A DNA stretch of 64,000 bases from an uncultured Collinsella sp. (GCA_902470765.1 CABRHW010000010.1:1-64000); one strand, 5' to 3'. Shown: positions 49,006-57,948, numbered from the stretch's first letter. Numbers and translations: made by a program. The notes: generated from the letters alone by a model not told the origin.

Positions 49006-49019
49006 TCTTTGCCGTTTGG

Positions 49020-49110
49020 AACCCGCCCCCTGCGGGGTTTTCACGGCAACGTCCTCGCCGCTTCGCGGCTGCGGGATGTTGCCTTAGAAAACCCCTCTCG
49101 AGGGCGGGTT
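49020..49110. repeat. Intergenic palindrome family B, copy B1
   Basis: Nested arms: AACCCGCCC with GGGCGGGTT, GGGGTTTTC with GAAAACCCC, and GGCAAC with GTTGCC. The core is GTCCTCGCCGCTTCGCGG, then CTGCGGGAT. Copy B2 at 57779 has the same core and different arms. It may terminate pheT transcription. Confidence 0.75.
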
Positions 49111-49241
49111 CCTGCGTTAACCTTGTTGCGAGCGGACCGCACCTTCTTCCGGGTGACCGGAAAGTTGGGAGTGCATGGGCCCTTTATTGGGCGGTGTGTG
49201 GACCTGGGTTAATAACGTACGTATTGCAAGGGCGTGCTGCG

Positions 49242-49270
49242 TTGTCGGCGGTGCGCCTTTTTGTTAGTAT
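49242..49270 (+). promoter_or_regulatory. Promoter of the metal ECF operon
   Basis: TTGTCG (49242-49247) and TAGTAT (49265-49270) are separated by 17 bp, placing transcription start near 49277, at the edge of the NikR-like operator. Confidence 0.65.
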
Positions 49271-49279
49271 GCAGAGTCG

Positions 49280-49307
49280 GTGTTACGGATTGTTGGAAAC
49301 GTAACAC
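49280..49307. promoter_or_regulatory. NikR-like operator
   Basis: GTGTTAC (49280-49286), N14, GTAACAC (49301-49307) is a perfect inverted repeat. From memory, it matches the GTGTTAC-N13/14-GTAACAC NikR consensus described for Desulfovibrio-type bacteria. Its position just downstream of the -10 would block transcription when bound. Confidence 0.65.
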
Positions 49308-49331
49308 GCAACGTTCTGATTGAGAGAGCTC

Positions 49332-50414
49332 ATGCATATTCCAGATAATTATCTGTCCCCGCAGACCGATGCCGTTATGGCGGTGGCGATGGTGCCCGTA
49401 TGGGTTCACTGCATCAAGAAAGTGCGCGCCACGCTCGATCGCGAGCATATGGCCTTTCTGGGTATTTGCGCTGCGTTCTCCTTTTTGCTCATGATGTTTA
49501 ACGTGCCGCTGCCCGGCGGCACCACAGGCCACGCTGTCGGCGGCGCACTCATCGCGCTGCTGCTGGGTCCCGAGGCCGCGGCTATCGCTGTCTCGGTCGC
49601 GCTGGCGCTGCAGGCGCTGCTGTTTGGCGACGGCGGCGTTCTGTCGTTTGGCGCCAACTGCTTTAACATGGCCTTTGTGCTGCCGTTTGTCGCTGCTATC
49701 GTGTTCCGTGTGCTCAACAGCCGTCTGCACGACAAGAGCTGGGGCACCTCGGTTTCTGCCATCGTGAGCGGTTGGGTCGGTCTGTGCCTGGCGGCCCTGT
49801 GCGCGGCAATCGAGTTTGGTATTCAGCCGATGCTCTTCACCAACGTTTCGGGCGCCCCTCTGTACTGCCCCTTCCCGCTGTCCGTGGCTATTCCGGCCAT
49901 GTTGATCCCGCATATGCTGGTTGCCGGCGTGATCGAGGGCGTGGCGACGGCCGCCATCTACGGCTTCATTAAGAAGACGGCGCCGAGCATTATCGTCGGC
50001 CCCGAAGCCGCCGATGGCCAGCTTGCCGCCAATGGTACCGCCAAGAAGACTTCCCTGATTCCCACGCTCATTCTGGTCGCCGTGCTTGTCGTGGCTACGC
50101 CGCTCGGCTTGCTCGCCACCGGTGACGCCTGGGGTGAGTGGGACGCCGAGGGCGCCGCGACCGCCGTTCAGGAGGCTGGCGACGACAGCCTGCAGGCTTC
50201 GGTCGGCCTCGATACCCCGACCTTTGCCGACGCCCTGCCCACGGGCGATTATCTGCAGGCCTATTCCGAGGAGCAGGGCCTTGGCTTTGCCGGCCAGGCT
50301 GCGATGTATATTCTTTCGGGCGTGATTGGCGTGGCGGTGCTCACCATCACATTCCGCCTGGTCTCGCTGACGGTCAAGGAAAGCGGTGCTCATGGCAATA
50401 GCCGAGCTGCCTAG
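49332..50414 (+). CDS. cbiM: CbiM/NikM-type ECF substrate-binding membrane protein with PDGLE-like domain
   Basis: This 360-residue S-component of a Ni/Co ECF transporter begins M-H-I-P-D. In this family the N-terminal amine and His2 coordinate the metal, which supports ATG 49332 over an earlier in-frame start at 49320. Membrane segments include T-T-G-H-A-V-G-G-A-L and F-G-A-N-C-F-N-M-A, both characteristic. The last third carries a second hydrophobic module (L-L-A-T-G-D-A-W-G-E-W) resembling the PDGLE/NikN part. It is therefore a MN-type fusion, also seen for nickel. Expression is likely under the NikR-like operator upstream. It overlaps cbiQ by 23 bp. Cobalt remains possible. Confidence 0.88.
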   Translation: MHIPDNYLSPQTDAVMAVAMVPVWVHCIKKVRATLDREHMAFLGICAAFSFLLMMFNVPLPGGTTGHAVGGALIALLLGPEAAAIAVSVALALQALLFGDGGVLSFGANCFNMAFVLPFVAAIVFRVLNSRLHDKSWGTSVSAIVSGWVGLCLAALCAAIEFGIQPMLFTNVSGAPLYCPFPLSVAIPAMLIPHMLVAGVIEGVATAAIYGFIKKTAPSIIVGPEAADGQLAANGTAKKTSLIPTLILVAVLVVATPLGLLATGDAWGEWDAEGAATAVQEAGDDSLQASVGLDTPTFADALPTGDYLQAYSEEQGLGFAGQAAMYILSGVIGVAVLTITFRLVSLTVKESGAHGNSRAA

Positions 50415-51228
50415 TTGGCTTGCGGCCGAGGAGCGTTACGAGCCCGCGGGGGCTCGGCATCGTGTGATGCAAAAGAATGTCCTGCACCTGGCGAGCCTGC
50501 TTGAGCGGGTTCGCCTGGGTGGAGGCGCGCACGAGGGCGGGTCGATGGTCGACCGCGCCCTTTCTTGCGTTTCGGCTCCGGTGCGCCTGGTGGGGATGTT
50601 CGTTTGCGTCCTGTGCGTGTGTCTGACGCAAAGCCCGCTGTACCTGATGTTGATGGCGGCGATCGCGTTGGTGCTGGTCGCGGTGCGCCCCGTACGCGGG
50701 CTGCGCGCTACCTTTGTGCCGGCGTTGGCTGCCGCGGGGTTTGCCGTGGTTCTGGCGCTGCCTGCCCTGCTGCTGGGTGCTTCTGCCTCGGGCGCCATGC
50801 TCAAGATTGCACTCAAGACGTTCATTAACGTGTCGCTGGTGCTGGGTGTTTCGTGGACGCTCACCTGGAGCCGCATGTCGGCGGCGCTTAAGATGCTGCA
50901 CCTGCCCGACGAGGTCATCTTTACTTTCGATATGGCGCTCAAGCATATCGAGGTGCTGGGACGCACAGCGCACGATCTGTGCGAATCAGTCATGCTGCGC
51001 AGCGTCGGTTCCGCGCCTGCGGGTTTTTCGCGTACCGATTCGATCGCGGGTATCATGGGCATGACCTTTATCAAGGCGATGGAATGCAGCCGCGCGATGG
51101 ACGAGGCTATGCTTTGCCGTGGCTTTGCCGGTGCGTATCCGACTCCCGCGCGGAGCGGCTTTGGCTGGCGCGATGCGGTCTATGCGGTCGTCGTGGTGCT
51201 GCTCGCCGTGTTGTGCGCGGTGCTGTAG
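50392..51228 (+). CDS. cbiQ: ECF transporter transmembrane component CbiQ/NikQ
   Basis: This 278-residue membrane protein couples the S-component to the ATPase. After a soluble N-terminus of about 55 residues come five or so helices. The cytoplasmic coupling helix contains the E-A-M-L-C-R-G-F pattern (normally x-A-R-G) in E-C-S-R-A-M-D-E-A-M-L-C-R-G-F-A-G. ATG 50392 is chosen with AAGGA about 9 nt upstream. It overlaps the 3' end of cbiM, indicating translational coupling. Metal specificity is set by the S-component. Confidence 0.87.
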   Translation: MAIAELPSWLAAEERYEPAGARHRVMQKNVLHLASLLERVRLGGGAHEGGSMVDRALSCVSAPVRLVGMFVCVLCVCLTQSPLYLMLMAAIALVLVAVRPVRGLRATFVPALAAAGFAVVLALPALLLGASASGAMLKIALKTFINVSLVLGVSWTLTWSRMSAALKMLHLPDEVIFTFDMALKHIEVLGRTAHDLCESVMLRSVGSAPAGFSRTDSIAGIMGMTFIKAMECSRAMDEAMLCRGFAGAYPTPARSGFGWRDAVYAVVVVLLAVLCAVL

Positions 51229-51272
51229 CGCGGGCGGCCGAGCCGTCGATGTGGATAGGGAAGGGCGACGTT

Positions 51273-52043
51273 TTGGCAAACGATACGAATGGCGTGATGG
51301 GCGCGAGCGGTGCTACTGGCGCCAAGAGCGTGCCGCTCATCGAGTTTCGCGACGTGCTGTTCTCCTATGCGGGGCATACGGTTGTCGATGGTGTGTCGCT
51401 GCAGGTCGATCGTGGTGAACTCGTTGCCCTACTCGGTCCCAACGGCTGCGGTAAGACGACGATTATGCGCCTTATCAACGGTCTTGAACTAGCGGACGCG
51501 GGTGCGTACCTGTTTGACGGGCACGTGATCGATGCGGCATATCTCAAGGATTCCGCAGCCGCTCAGCGTTTTCATCAGCGCGTGGGCTTTGTGTTCCAGA
51601 ATGCCGACGCCCAGCTGTTCTGCGCTACGGTGGGCGAGGAAGTTGCTTTTGGCCCCGCGCAGATGGGGCTGCCGACAGACGAGCTCGAGCGCCGCGTCCG
51701 CGATGCCATGGAGCTGTTCCAGGTTGCCGATCTGGTCGATGCCTCGCCCTATCAGCTTTCGGGCGGGCAAAAGAAGCGCGTTGCGCTGGCTGCGGTGGTG
51801 TCGATGAACCCCGATATCCTAGTGCTCGATGAGCCCACCAACGGGCTCGATGAGGACTCGTGCGACATCGTAGTCAACTTTTTGCTGGCCTACGTTGCTG
51901 CCGGTAAGACGGTTTTGATGAGTACGCACCATCAAGATTTGGTGCGCCGCCTGGAGGCCCGTGCCATCTATATCGATCGATATCACCATGTGGTCGAGGC
52001 GCCCGTGCCGTCGTATGGAACCGAAAGCGGTGCTGCGGAATAG
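51273..52043 (+). CDS. cbiO: ECF transporter ATP-binding protein CbiO/NikO
   Basis: This 256-residue ABC ATPase energises metal import. It has Walker A G-P-N-G-C-G-K-T-T near residue 58, the Q-loop F-V-F-Q-N-A-D-A-Q-L-F typical of ECF ATPases, signature L-S-G-G-Q-K-K-R and Walker B I-L-V-L-D-E-P-T-N-G-L-D. The H-loop is S-T-H-H-Q-D. TTG 51273 has GGGAAGGG (51258-51265) with 7-nt spacing; ATG 51249 is an alternative with a weak ribosome site, adding 8 residues. It is the last gene of the M-Q-O operon. Only one ATPase gene is present, as usual for metal ECF systems. Confidence 0.9.
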   Translation: MANDTNGVMGASGATGAKSVPLIEFRDVLFSYAGHTVVDGVSLQVDRGELVALLGPNGCGKTTIMRLINGLELADAGAYLFDGHVIDAAYLKDSAAAQRFHQRVGFVFQNADAQLFCATVGEEVAFGPAQMGLPTDELERRVRDAMELFQVADLVDASPYQLSGGQKKRVALAAVVSMNPDILVLDEPTNGLDEDSCDIVVNFLLAYVAAGKTVLMSTHHQDLVRRLEARAIYIDRYHHVVEAPVPSYGTESGAAE

Positions 52044-52121
52044 TTGCTGCGTAGGGTATGTATGGCCGCCTGTGCGACTCTGCCGTGATGGTATAGTTAA
52101 CCAGGTTTTATGGGGGTGGCT

Positions 52122-52970
52122 ATGCCAAGTTGGAACATTCATATCGCTCAAACGGAGCGCTTGCTGGCACGTGCTAGCGTGCTTGCCGATAGCGTGCGCG
52201 ACCGCAATGCCTTTTTGTTTGGCTGCGTGGTTCCGGATATCTTCGTGGGCTATATGGTCCCTGGCATCGCCGATCCCATTCCGTATCGCATTACGCACTT
52301 TGCAAAGCCCGAGCCTATCCCTAAGCCGCGCGAGCACGAGTTCTGGGATACCTATGTGGCGCCGCTGCTTAAAGGCGCACCCGCGGGCGAACCTGCTGAG
52401 GCTACCTCGATTGTCGAGGAGCGCGAGCGACTGAACCGCGTGCACTATCCTCAGCGCTACAGGGATGCCGAGCCGGTTGTCGGTCCCGGCGCCTGTGAGT
52501 TCTCGCTTGCGTCCGAAGATGTGGCGCAGTCGCTGCTCGATTTGACGCTGGGCGTCTGGTCGCATCTGGTGGCGGATACCGTATGGAATACGCGCGTGAA
52601 TCAGTACCTGGAGGCGCACGGCGGCAAGCCGTGCGAGGAATTCCGCATTAAAAAGCAAGGCGACTTTGACTGGTTTGGTAAGACGCTCGGCATTGTTTCG
52701 ATTCCGCGCGCGACCGATCGCCTGTATACTGCGGCGACGCGTTTTGGGCAGTATCCCATCCATAAGGAGTATGTGCTCAAGACCATTGGCGTTATGCACG
52801 AGATTGTACGCGAAAACCCCGGCGAGCCCGATCATCCGCCGTATCGCCTGCTAACCGAGGAGTTTTTCGATGCAACGTTTACCGAGGTCATCGAGCTAAC
52901 CGAGGCGGGATTTGCCGCCCGCGTCGCATCACCCGGTGTTCCTGCTCTGCCCCTGATCGCTAGCTGCTAG
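52122..52970 (+). CDS. Zinc-dependent phospholipase-C-like hypothetical protein
   Basis: This 282-residue protein begins M-P-S-W-N-I-H-I-A-Q-T, as do many proteins labelled zinc-dependent phospholipase C. It continues with F-L-F-G-C-V-V-P-D-I-F, Y-R-I-T-H-F-A and L-G-V-W-S-H-L-V-A-D-T-V-W-N. Together these supply the His and Asp ligands of a possible trinuclear zinc site. There is no signal peptide, unlike secreted phospholipases, so an intracellular hydrolase is more likely. ATG 52122 is preferred because GGGGGTGG precedes it and it matches the family N-terminus; ATG 52110 is also in frame. It is probably monocistronic. Confidence 0.65.
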   Translation: MPSWNIHIAQTERLLARASVLADSVRDRNAFLFGCVVPDIFVGYMVPGIADPIPYRITHFAKPEPIPKPREHEFWDTYVAPLLKGAPAGEPAEATSIVEERERLNRVHYPQRYRDAEPVVGPGACEFSLASEDVAQSLLDLTLGVWSHLVADTVWNTRVNQYLEAHGGKPCEEFRIKKQGDFDWFGKTLGIVSIPRATDRLYTAATRFGQYPIHKEYVLKTIGVMHEIVRENPGEPDHPPYRLLTEEFFDATFTEVIELTEAGFAARVASPGVPALPLIASC

Positions 52971-53117
52971 CTGGCCGGCCCGGCAGTGAACAGCTCATCC
53001 CAATCGACCAACAGCTCCCGTCGCAGGGCGTAAACACGGCAAACGAGCTGCACATTTCATAGCATGCCATAAGTAGCTGGTTGCGTGTCATGCCGTGCGG
53101 GAGGCATCGACGCACAG

Positions 53118-53151
53118 AAAAAGGGCCCGGAAGGCAAAGCCTTCCGGGCCC
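53118..53151 (-). terminator. Terminator of pyruvate kinase gene
   Basis: GGGCCCGGAAGGC (53123-53135) pairs perfectly with GCCTTCCGGGCCC (53139-53151). On the minus strand a run of five T follows. Confidence 0.9.
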
Positions 53152-53182
53152 TTTGCAATGCAAGTGTGCTTGCAAGTGCGAT

Positions 53183-54643
53183 TTAGCGCACCTGAGCGAC
53201 GTAAGCGACGTTGGTCGAGGAGACCTTGTCCTCGAGCTGGACGCTCATGCGGGGATCGCCGGCGGTGGCGACGGTCAGGTCGCCGGCCTCGACGTAGCCG
53301 AGCTCCTTAGCGGTCTCAATCGCCTTGACGATCGTGCCGTTGACGGTACCCTGGGTAATCTCGGCCTGGTGCGGGATAACGCCCCAGTACATGATCATCT
53401 GCTGGACGGCCCACTCGTGGCGGGAGAACGCGCAGATCGGCATGTTGGGACGGAAGTGCGAGATCAGGCGAGCGGTACGACCGGTGGTCGTCGGCACGGT
53501 GATGCACTTGGCGCCAACGGTGGTGGCCATGTTCACAGCGGACATACCCACAACGTTGTTGACGACGCGGGTGCCGTGAGCATCGGCCGGAACCTCGAGC
53601 GGAGCGTGGGCCGGGAGGTACTTCTCGGTCTCGAGAGCAATGCTGGCCTGCATCTTGACGGCCTCGACCGGGTACTTACCGGCAGCGGACTCGCCGGACA
53701 GCATGACGGCGTCGGTGCCGTCATAAATGGCGTTAGCAACGTCGGCAACCTCGGCGCGCGTCGGGCGCGGGTTCTGCTGCATGGAGTCGAGCATCTGCGT
53801 AGCGGTGATAACGGGCTTGTAGGCCGCGTTGCACTTGGCGATGATCTCCTTCTGGATGTGCGGAACGAGCTCGGGCTTGATCTCGATGCCCAGGTCGCCA
53901 CGGGCGACCATGATGCCGTCGGAAGCCTCGAGAATCTCGTCGAAGTTCTCGACGCCCAAGGCGCACTCGATCTTCGGGAAGATCGTCACGTGCTCGCCGC
54001 CGTTCTCGCGGCAAAGCTCGCGGATGCCGCGGACGGACTCGCCGTCACGGATGAAGGAAGCGGCGATGTAGTCGATGTTCTCGGTCAGGCCAAAGAGGAT
54101 GTCCTGACGATCGCGCTCGGTGATGGCGGGCAGCGAGATGTTGACGTTGGGCATGTTGACGCCCTTGCGCTCGCCGATCAGGCCGTCGTTCTTAACGACG
54201 CAGGTCATGTCCTGGCCACTGACGGACTCGACCTCGAGGGCAACCAGGCCGTCATCGATCAGGATGAGGGAGCCCTTCTCGACCTCGGAAGGCAGAGCCA
54301 GGTAGTCGAGGGAGATGTGCTCAGCGGTGCCATGGAAATCCTCGGACGTGGGCTGAGCGGTGACGACGATCTTATCGCCGGTCTTGACGGCAACCTTCTT
54401 GCCGTCGACCAGAAGGCCGGTGCGGACCTCGGGGCCCTTGGTGTCGAGCAGGATGCCGACAGGCAGACCGAGCTCCTTGGAAATACGGCGGACGCGCTCG
54501 ATGCGACCGTGGTGCTCGTCGTAGGAGCCGTGCGAGAAGTTAAAACGGGCGACGTTCATGCCCGCCTTGATCATCTCGCGGATGGTCTCGTCGCTATCGC
54601 AGGCGGGACCCATGGTGCATACAATCTTAGTGCGCTTGTACAT
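53183..54643 (-). CDS. pyk: Pyruvate kinase
   Basis: Pyruvate kinase transfers phosphate from phosphoenolpyruvate to ADP in glycolysis. The 486 residues start K-R-T-K-I-V-C-T-M-G-P-A and contain N-V-A-R-F-N-F-S-H-G. The ADP/Mg region is L-L-D-T-K-G-P-E-V-R-T-G, and the catalytic Lys/Glu stretch I-F-P-K-I-E is followed by M-V-A-R-G-D-L-G-I-E. M-L-D-S-M and the regulatory C-terminal domain complete it. There is no extra PEP-utiliser domain. The minus-strand ATG at 54643 follows GGAGG. Codon use is biased, as expected for a glycolytic gene. PEP made here is also the phosphate source of the PTS systems in this window. Confidence 0.97.
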   Translation of the reverse strand: MYKRTKIVCTMGPACDSDETIREMIKAGMNVARFNFSHGSYDEHHGRIERVRRISKELGLPVGILLDTKGPEVRTGLLVDGKKVAVKTGDKIVVTAQPTSEDFHGTAEHISLDYLALPSEVEKGSLILIDDGLVALEVESVSGQDMTCVVKNDGLIGERKGVNMPNVNISLPAITERDRQDILFGLTENIDYIAASFIRDGESVRGIRELCRENGGEHVTIFPKIECALGVENFDEILEASDGIMVARGDLGIEIKPELVPHIQKEIIAKCNAAYKPVITATQMLDSMQQNPRPTRAEVADVANAIYDGTDAVMLSGESAAGKYPVEAVKMQASIALETEKYLPAHAPLEVPADAHGTRVVNNVVGMSAVNMATTVGAKCITVPTTTGRTARLISHFRPNMPICAFSRHEWAVQQMIMYWGVIPHQAEITQGTVNGTIVKAIETAKELGYVEAGDLTVATAGDPRMSVQLEDKVSSTNVAYVAQVR

Positions 54644-54840
54644 TCAGACCTCCATCTGACATCGTCTTGCGCTGATAGATAAACCATAAGAAATAAAACC
54701 GAGATGATTATAACGAAATGCCGACCGAATACCCCAAAAAATCGACCGTATGCCGAAATGGAAGTTCATTTTTTGCGGGAAAAACGGTATATGAAAAATC
54801 TTTACCAACCACTCCAACCGCTGCTATCTGGGAGATATGT

Positions 54841-54865
54841 CAGTTTGGCGATGTGCCGAAGAAAA
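54841..54865. promoter_or_regulatory. Shared intergenic motif, copy 1
   Basis: CAGTTTGGCGATGTGCCGA plus a following A-rich tail matches 59258-59282 at 21 of 25 bases. Role unknown. Confidence 0.5.
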
Positions 54866-54937
54866 AACGTTTTACCAATGTTGAGCATCACACGGTCTGC
54901 ACCGTTGCGTGCGGACCATATTTCCAAACCGATTGTT

Positions 54938-54967
54938 TTGGCTAGACGCGTCGCTTTGGGGTACCAT
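54938..54967 (+). promoter_or_regulatory. Candidate promoter of P-type ATPase
   Basis: TTGGCT (54938-54943) and TACCAT (54962-54967) are spaced 18 bp apart. The transcript would have a leader of about 110 bases. Confidence 0.5.
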
Positions 54968-55085
54968 AGCTCCACTATCAACTGCCGCTCAGCACGGCAG
55001 CCTTGATGAGCCCTTGCCCTTCTCCTGGGAATTATGATCGGGCATCAATCTGCTGAGTGGCCCGAATCCCAGGAGGGGACTCTAT

Positions 55086-57767
55086 ATGCAAAAGGAATAC
55101 CTGTCCGCCGCGGCGGAGGTGCTCAGCGACCAAGGTGTCGATGAGAACCTCGGCCTGAGCAACGACGAGGCGTCTTCGCGCCTCGCCAAGACAGGCCCTA
55201 ACAAGCTCGAGGAAGCCGAGAAGACGCCGCTGTGGAAGCGCTTCTTTGAGCAGATGGCCGACCCCATGGTCATCATGCTGATCGTTGCCGCCGTCATCAG
55301 TGCGCTCACGGGCATGGTCAAGGGCGAGCCCGACTTTGCCGATGTTGCCATCATCATGTTCGTCGTTATCGTCAACTCGGTGCTGGGCGTGGTCCAGGAA
55401 GCCAAGAGCGAGGAGGCCCTCGAGGCCCTGCAGGAGATGAGTGCGGCGCAGTCCAAGGTGCTGCGCGACGGCAAGCTCGTGCACCTGCCGAGCGCCGAGC
55501 TCGTGCCCGGCGACGTGATCATGCTCGAGGCGGGCGACTCCGTCCCGGCCGACTGCCGCGTGCTCGAGAGCGCCACGATGAAGATCGAAGAGGCCGCGCT
55601 CACCGGCGAGTCCGTGCCCGTAGAGAAGCACGCCAACGTGATCGAGCTCGCTGCGGGCACCGATGACGTGCCGCTCGGCGACCGTAAGAACATGTGCTAT
55701 ATGGGCTCCACCGTCGTGTACGGCCGTGGTCGCGCCGTCGTGGTCGGCACCGGCATGAACACCGAGATGGGCAAGATCGCCGGCGCCCTGGCCGAGGCCA
55801 AGGAAGAGCTCACGCCGCTGCAGGTGAAGCTCGCCGAGCTCAGCCGCATCCTCACCATCATGGTGATCGTCATCTGCGTCGTGATCTTTGGCGTTGACAT
55901 CCTCCGCCACGGCGTGGGCAACGTCCTTACCGATCCGACTGCCCTGCTCGACACCTTTATGGTTGCCGTCTCGCTCGCCGTCGCCGCCATCCCCGAGGGC
56001 CTGGTTGCCGTCGTGACCATCGTCCTTTCGCTTGGCGTGACCAAGATGGCCAAGCGCCAGGCGATTATCCGCAAGCTCTCTGCCGTCGAGACCCTTGGCT
56101 GCACACAGACCATCTGCTCCGACAAGACCGGTACCCTTACCCAGAACAAGATGACCGTCGTCAAGCACGAGCTCGCTGCGCCCAAGGAGAAGTTCCTGGC
56201 CGGCATGGCGCTGTGCTCCGATGCTCAGTGGGACGAGGAGCTGGGCGAGGCCGTGGGTGAGCCGACTGAGTGCGCGCTCGTCAACGACGCCGGCAAGGCG
56301 GGCCTCACTGGCCTGACTGCCGAGCACCCGCGCGTGGGCGAGGCCCCGTTTGACTCGGGCCGCAAGATGATGTCCGTGGTCGTCGAGACCCTTGACGGCG
56401 AGTATGAGCAGTACACCAAGGGCGCGCCCGACGTGGTGATCGGCCTGTGCACCCATATCTACGAGGGCGATAAGGTCGTCCCCCTGACCGAGGAGCGTCG
56501 TGCCGAGCTCGTGGCCGCCAACAAGGCCATGGCCGACGAGGCCCTGCGCGTGCTGGCGCTGGCAAGCCGCACCTACACCGAGGTCCCGGCCGACTGCAGT
56601 CCCGCCGCGCTCGAGCACGACCTGGTCTTCTGCGGCCTGTCCGGCATGATTGACCCGGTTCGTCCCGAGGTCGCCGACGCCATCCGCGAGGCGCACGATG
56701 CCGGTATTCGCACCGTCATGATCACGGGCGACCACATCGACACCGCCGTGGCCATCGCCAAACAGCTGGGCATCGTCACCGATCGCAGCCATGCCATCAC
56801 CGGTGCCGACCTCGATCGCATGAGCGACGAGGAACTCGACGCGCACATCGAGGACTACGGCGTGTACGCCCGCGTCCAACCCGAGCACAAGACACGCATC
56901 GTCGAGGCTTGGAAGTCGCGCGACCAGATCGTGGCCATGACGGGCGACGGCGTCAACGACGCCCCGTCCATCAAGCGCGCCGACATCGGCGTGGGCATGG
57001 GCATTACTGGTACCGACGTCACCAAGAACGTCGCCGACATGGTGCTCGCCGACGACAATTTCGCCACCATCATCGGTGCCTGCGAAGAGGGCCGTCGTAT
57101 CTACGACAACATCCGCAAGGTCATCCAGTTCCTGCTTTCGGCCAACCTTGCCGAGGTGTTCTCGGTGTTTATCGCCACGCTCATCGGCTTTACCATCTTC
57201 CAGCCGGTGCAGCTGCTGTGGGTGAACCTAGTTACCGACTGCTTCCCCGCGCTCGCGTTGGGCATGGAGGATGCCGAGGGCGACATCATGAAGCGCAAGC
57301 CGCGCAACGCCAAGGACGGCGTCTTTGCCGGCAATATGGGCCTGGACTGTGTGGTCCAGGGCCTAATCATCACCGTGCTGGTGCTGGCGAGCTTCTTTGT
57401 GGGCGTGTACTTTGACATGGGCTACATCCACATCGCCGATATGATCGCCGGCAATGCCGACGAGGAAGGCGTGATGATGGCGTTCATCACGCTCAACATG
57501 GTTGAGATTTTCCACTGCTTCAATATGCGCAGCCGTCGTGCGTCGCTGTTCACCATGAAAAAGCAGAACAAGTGGCTGTGGGCTTCCGCCGCGCTGGCAC
57601 TGGTGCTGACGGTGATCGTAACCGTGCAGCCGACGCTTGCCGAGATGTTCTTTGGCCCCGTGACGCTTGAGCTCAAGGGCGTTGTCGCTGCCCTGGGCCT
57701 GGCCTTCCTGATCATCCCGCTGATGGAGATCTACAAGGCGATCATGCGCGCGGTGGAGAAAGAGTAA
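55086..57767 (+). CDS. P2-type cation-transporting ATPase (Ca2+-like)
   Basis: This 893-residue P-type ATPase resembles SERCA-like bacterial calcium pumps. It has a cation-ATPase N-terminus, L-T-G-E-S in the actuator domain near residue 178, the membrane motif A-A-I-P-E-G-L in M4, and phosphorylated D346 in C-S-D-K-T-G-T-L-T-Q. The nucleotide-binding K-G-A-P-D and hinge T-G-D-G-V-N-D-A-P follow. M6 includes L-L-W-V-N-L-V-T-D, where the N/D residues line the ion site. Ten membrane helices are expected. PEGL in M4 with N-x-x-x-D in M6 favours Ca2+ or Mn2+ over H+ or Na+. The ATG follows AGGAGGGG. Palindrome B2 lies downstream. Confidence 0.92.
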   Translation: MQKEYLSAAAEVLSDQGVDENLGLSNDEASSRLAKTGPNKLEEAEKTPLWKRFFEQMADPMVIMLIVAAVISALTGMVKGEPDFADVAIIMFVVIVNSVLGVVQEAKSEEALEALQEMSAAQSKVLRDGKLVHLPSAELVPGDVIMLEAGDSVPADCRVLESATMKIEEAALTGESVPVEKHANVIELAAGTDDVPLGDRKNMCYMGSTVVYGRGRAVVVGTGMNTEMGKIAGALAEAKEELTPLQVKLAELSRILTIMVIVICVVIFGVDILRHGVGNVLTDPTALLDTFMVAVSLAVAAIPEGLVAVVTIVLSLGVTKMAKRQAIIRKLSAVETLGCTQTICSDKTGTLTQNKMTVVKHELAAPKEKFLAGMALCSDAQWDEELGEAVGEPTECALVNDAGKAGLTGLTAEHPRVGEAPFDSGRKMMSVVVETLDGEYEQYTKGAPDVVIGLCTHIYEGDKVVPLTEERRAELVAANKAMADEALRVLALASRTYTEVPADCSPAALEHDLVFCGLSGMIDPVRPEVADAIREAHDAGIRTVMITGDHIDTAVAIAKQLGIVTDRSHAITGADLDRMSDEELDAHIEDYGVYARVQPEHKTRIVEAWKSRDQIVAMTGDGVNDAPSIKRADIGVGMGITGTDVTKNVADMVLADDNFATIIGACEEGRRIYDNIRKVIQFLLSANLAEVFSVFIATLIGFTIFQPVQLLWVNLVTDCFPALALGMEDAEGDIMKRKPRNAKDGVFAGNMGLDCVVQGLIITVLVLASFFVGVYFDMGYIHIADMIAGNADEEGVMMAFITLNMVEIFHCFNMRSRRASLFTMKKQNKWLWASAALALVLTVIVTVQPTLAEMFFGPVTLELKGVVAALGLAFLIIPLMEIYKAIMRAVEKE

Positions 57768-57778
57768 CGTACCTGTCC

Positions 57779-57870
57779 GGGCCCGCCCGCCTGCGGGGTT
57801 TCTTCTTCGCTGGTCCTCGCGCTTCGCGCTGCGGGATCACTCAGAAGAAACCCCTCCCGGCGGGCGGGCC
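57779..57870. repeat. Intergenic palindrome family B, copy B2
   Basis: The outer arms are GGGCCCGCCCGCC with GGCGGGCGGGCC, and inner arms GGGGTTTCTTCT with AGAAGAAACCCC. The core is GTCCTCGCGCTTCGCGCTGC, then GGGAT. Core as in B1, arms different. Confidence 0.75.
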
Positions 57871-57912
57871 TTCGGATAACCTCTCGGGACCGTAAGCTGA
57901 GGGAAAGTGTGT

Positions 57913-57948
57913 GAGTCGGTCGAGCATTTGCTCGACCGACTCTTTTTT
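57913..57948 (+). terminator. Strong rho-independent terminator before rsgA
   Basis: GAGTCGGTCGAGC (57913-57925) pairs perfectly with GCTCGACCGACTC (57930-57942), followed by six T. Confidence 0.92.

Larger units (their letters stand above)
54644..55085. other. 442-bp divergent intergenic region
   Basis: The pyk side (54644-54800) is AT-rich and promoter-like, without a single clear box pair. A motif shared with 59258-59282 lies at 54841-54865. The promoter of the P-type ATPase lies near 54950 and AGGAGGGG near 55070. No coding sequence is supported. Confidence 0.6.

Noticed and set aside
46531..49044. Antisense frame opposite pheT
   Set aside because: Shadow of pheT codon bias, without recognisable motifs.
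49110..49331. Cobalamin riboswitch before the CbiM-like gene
   Set aside because: No B12-box-like sequence was found. A compact promoter and inverted-repeat operator explain the region better.
53081..54682. + frame opposite pyruvate kinase
   Set aside because: Val/Asp/Gly-rich mirror of the pyk gene. It also runs through the pyk terminator.
55032..56888. Antisense frame opposite the P-type ATPase
   Set aside because: His/Leu-rich shadow; the opposite strand has every P-type ATPase motif.
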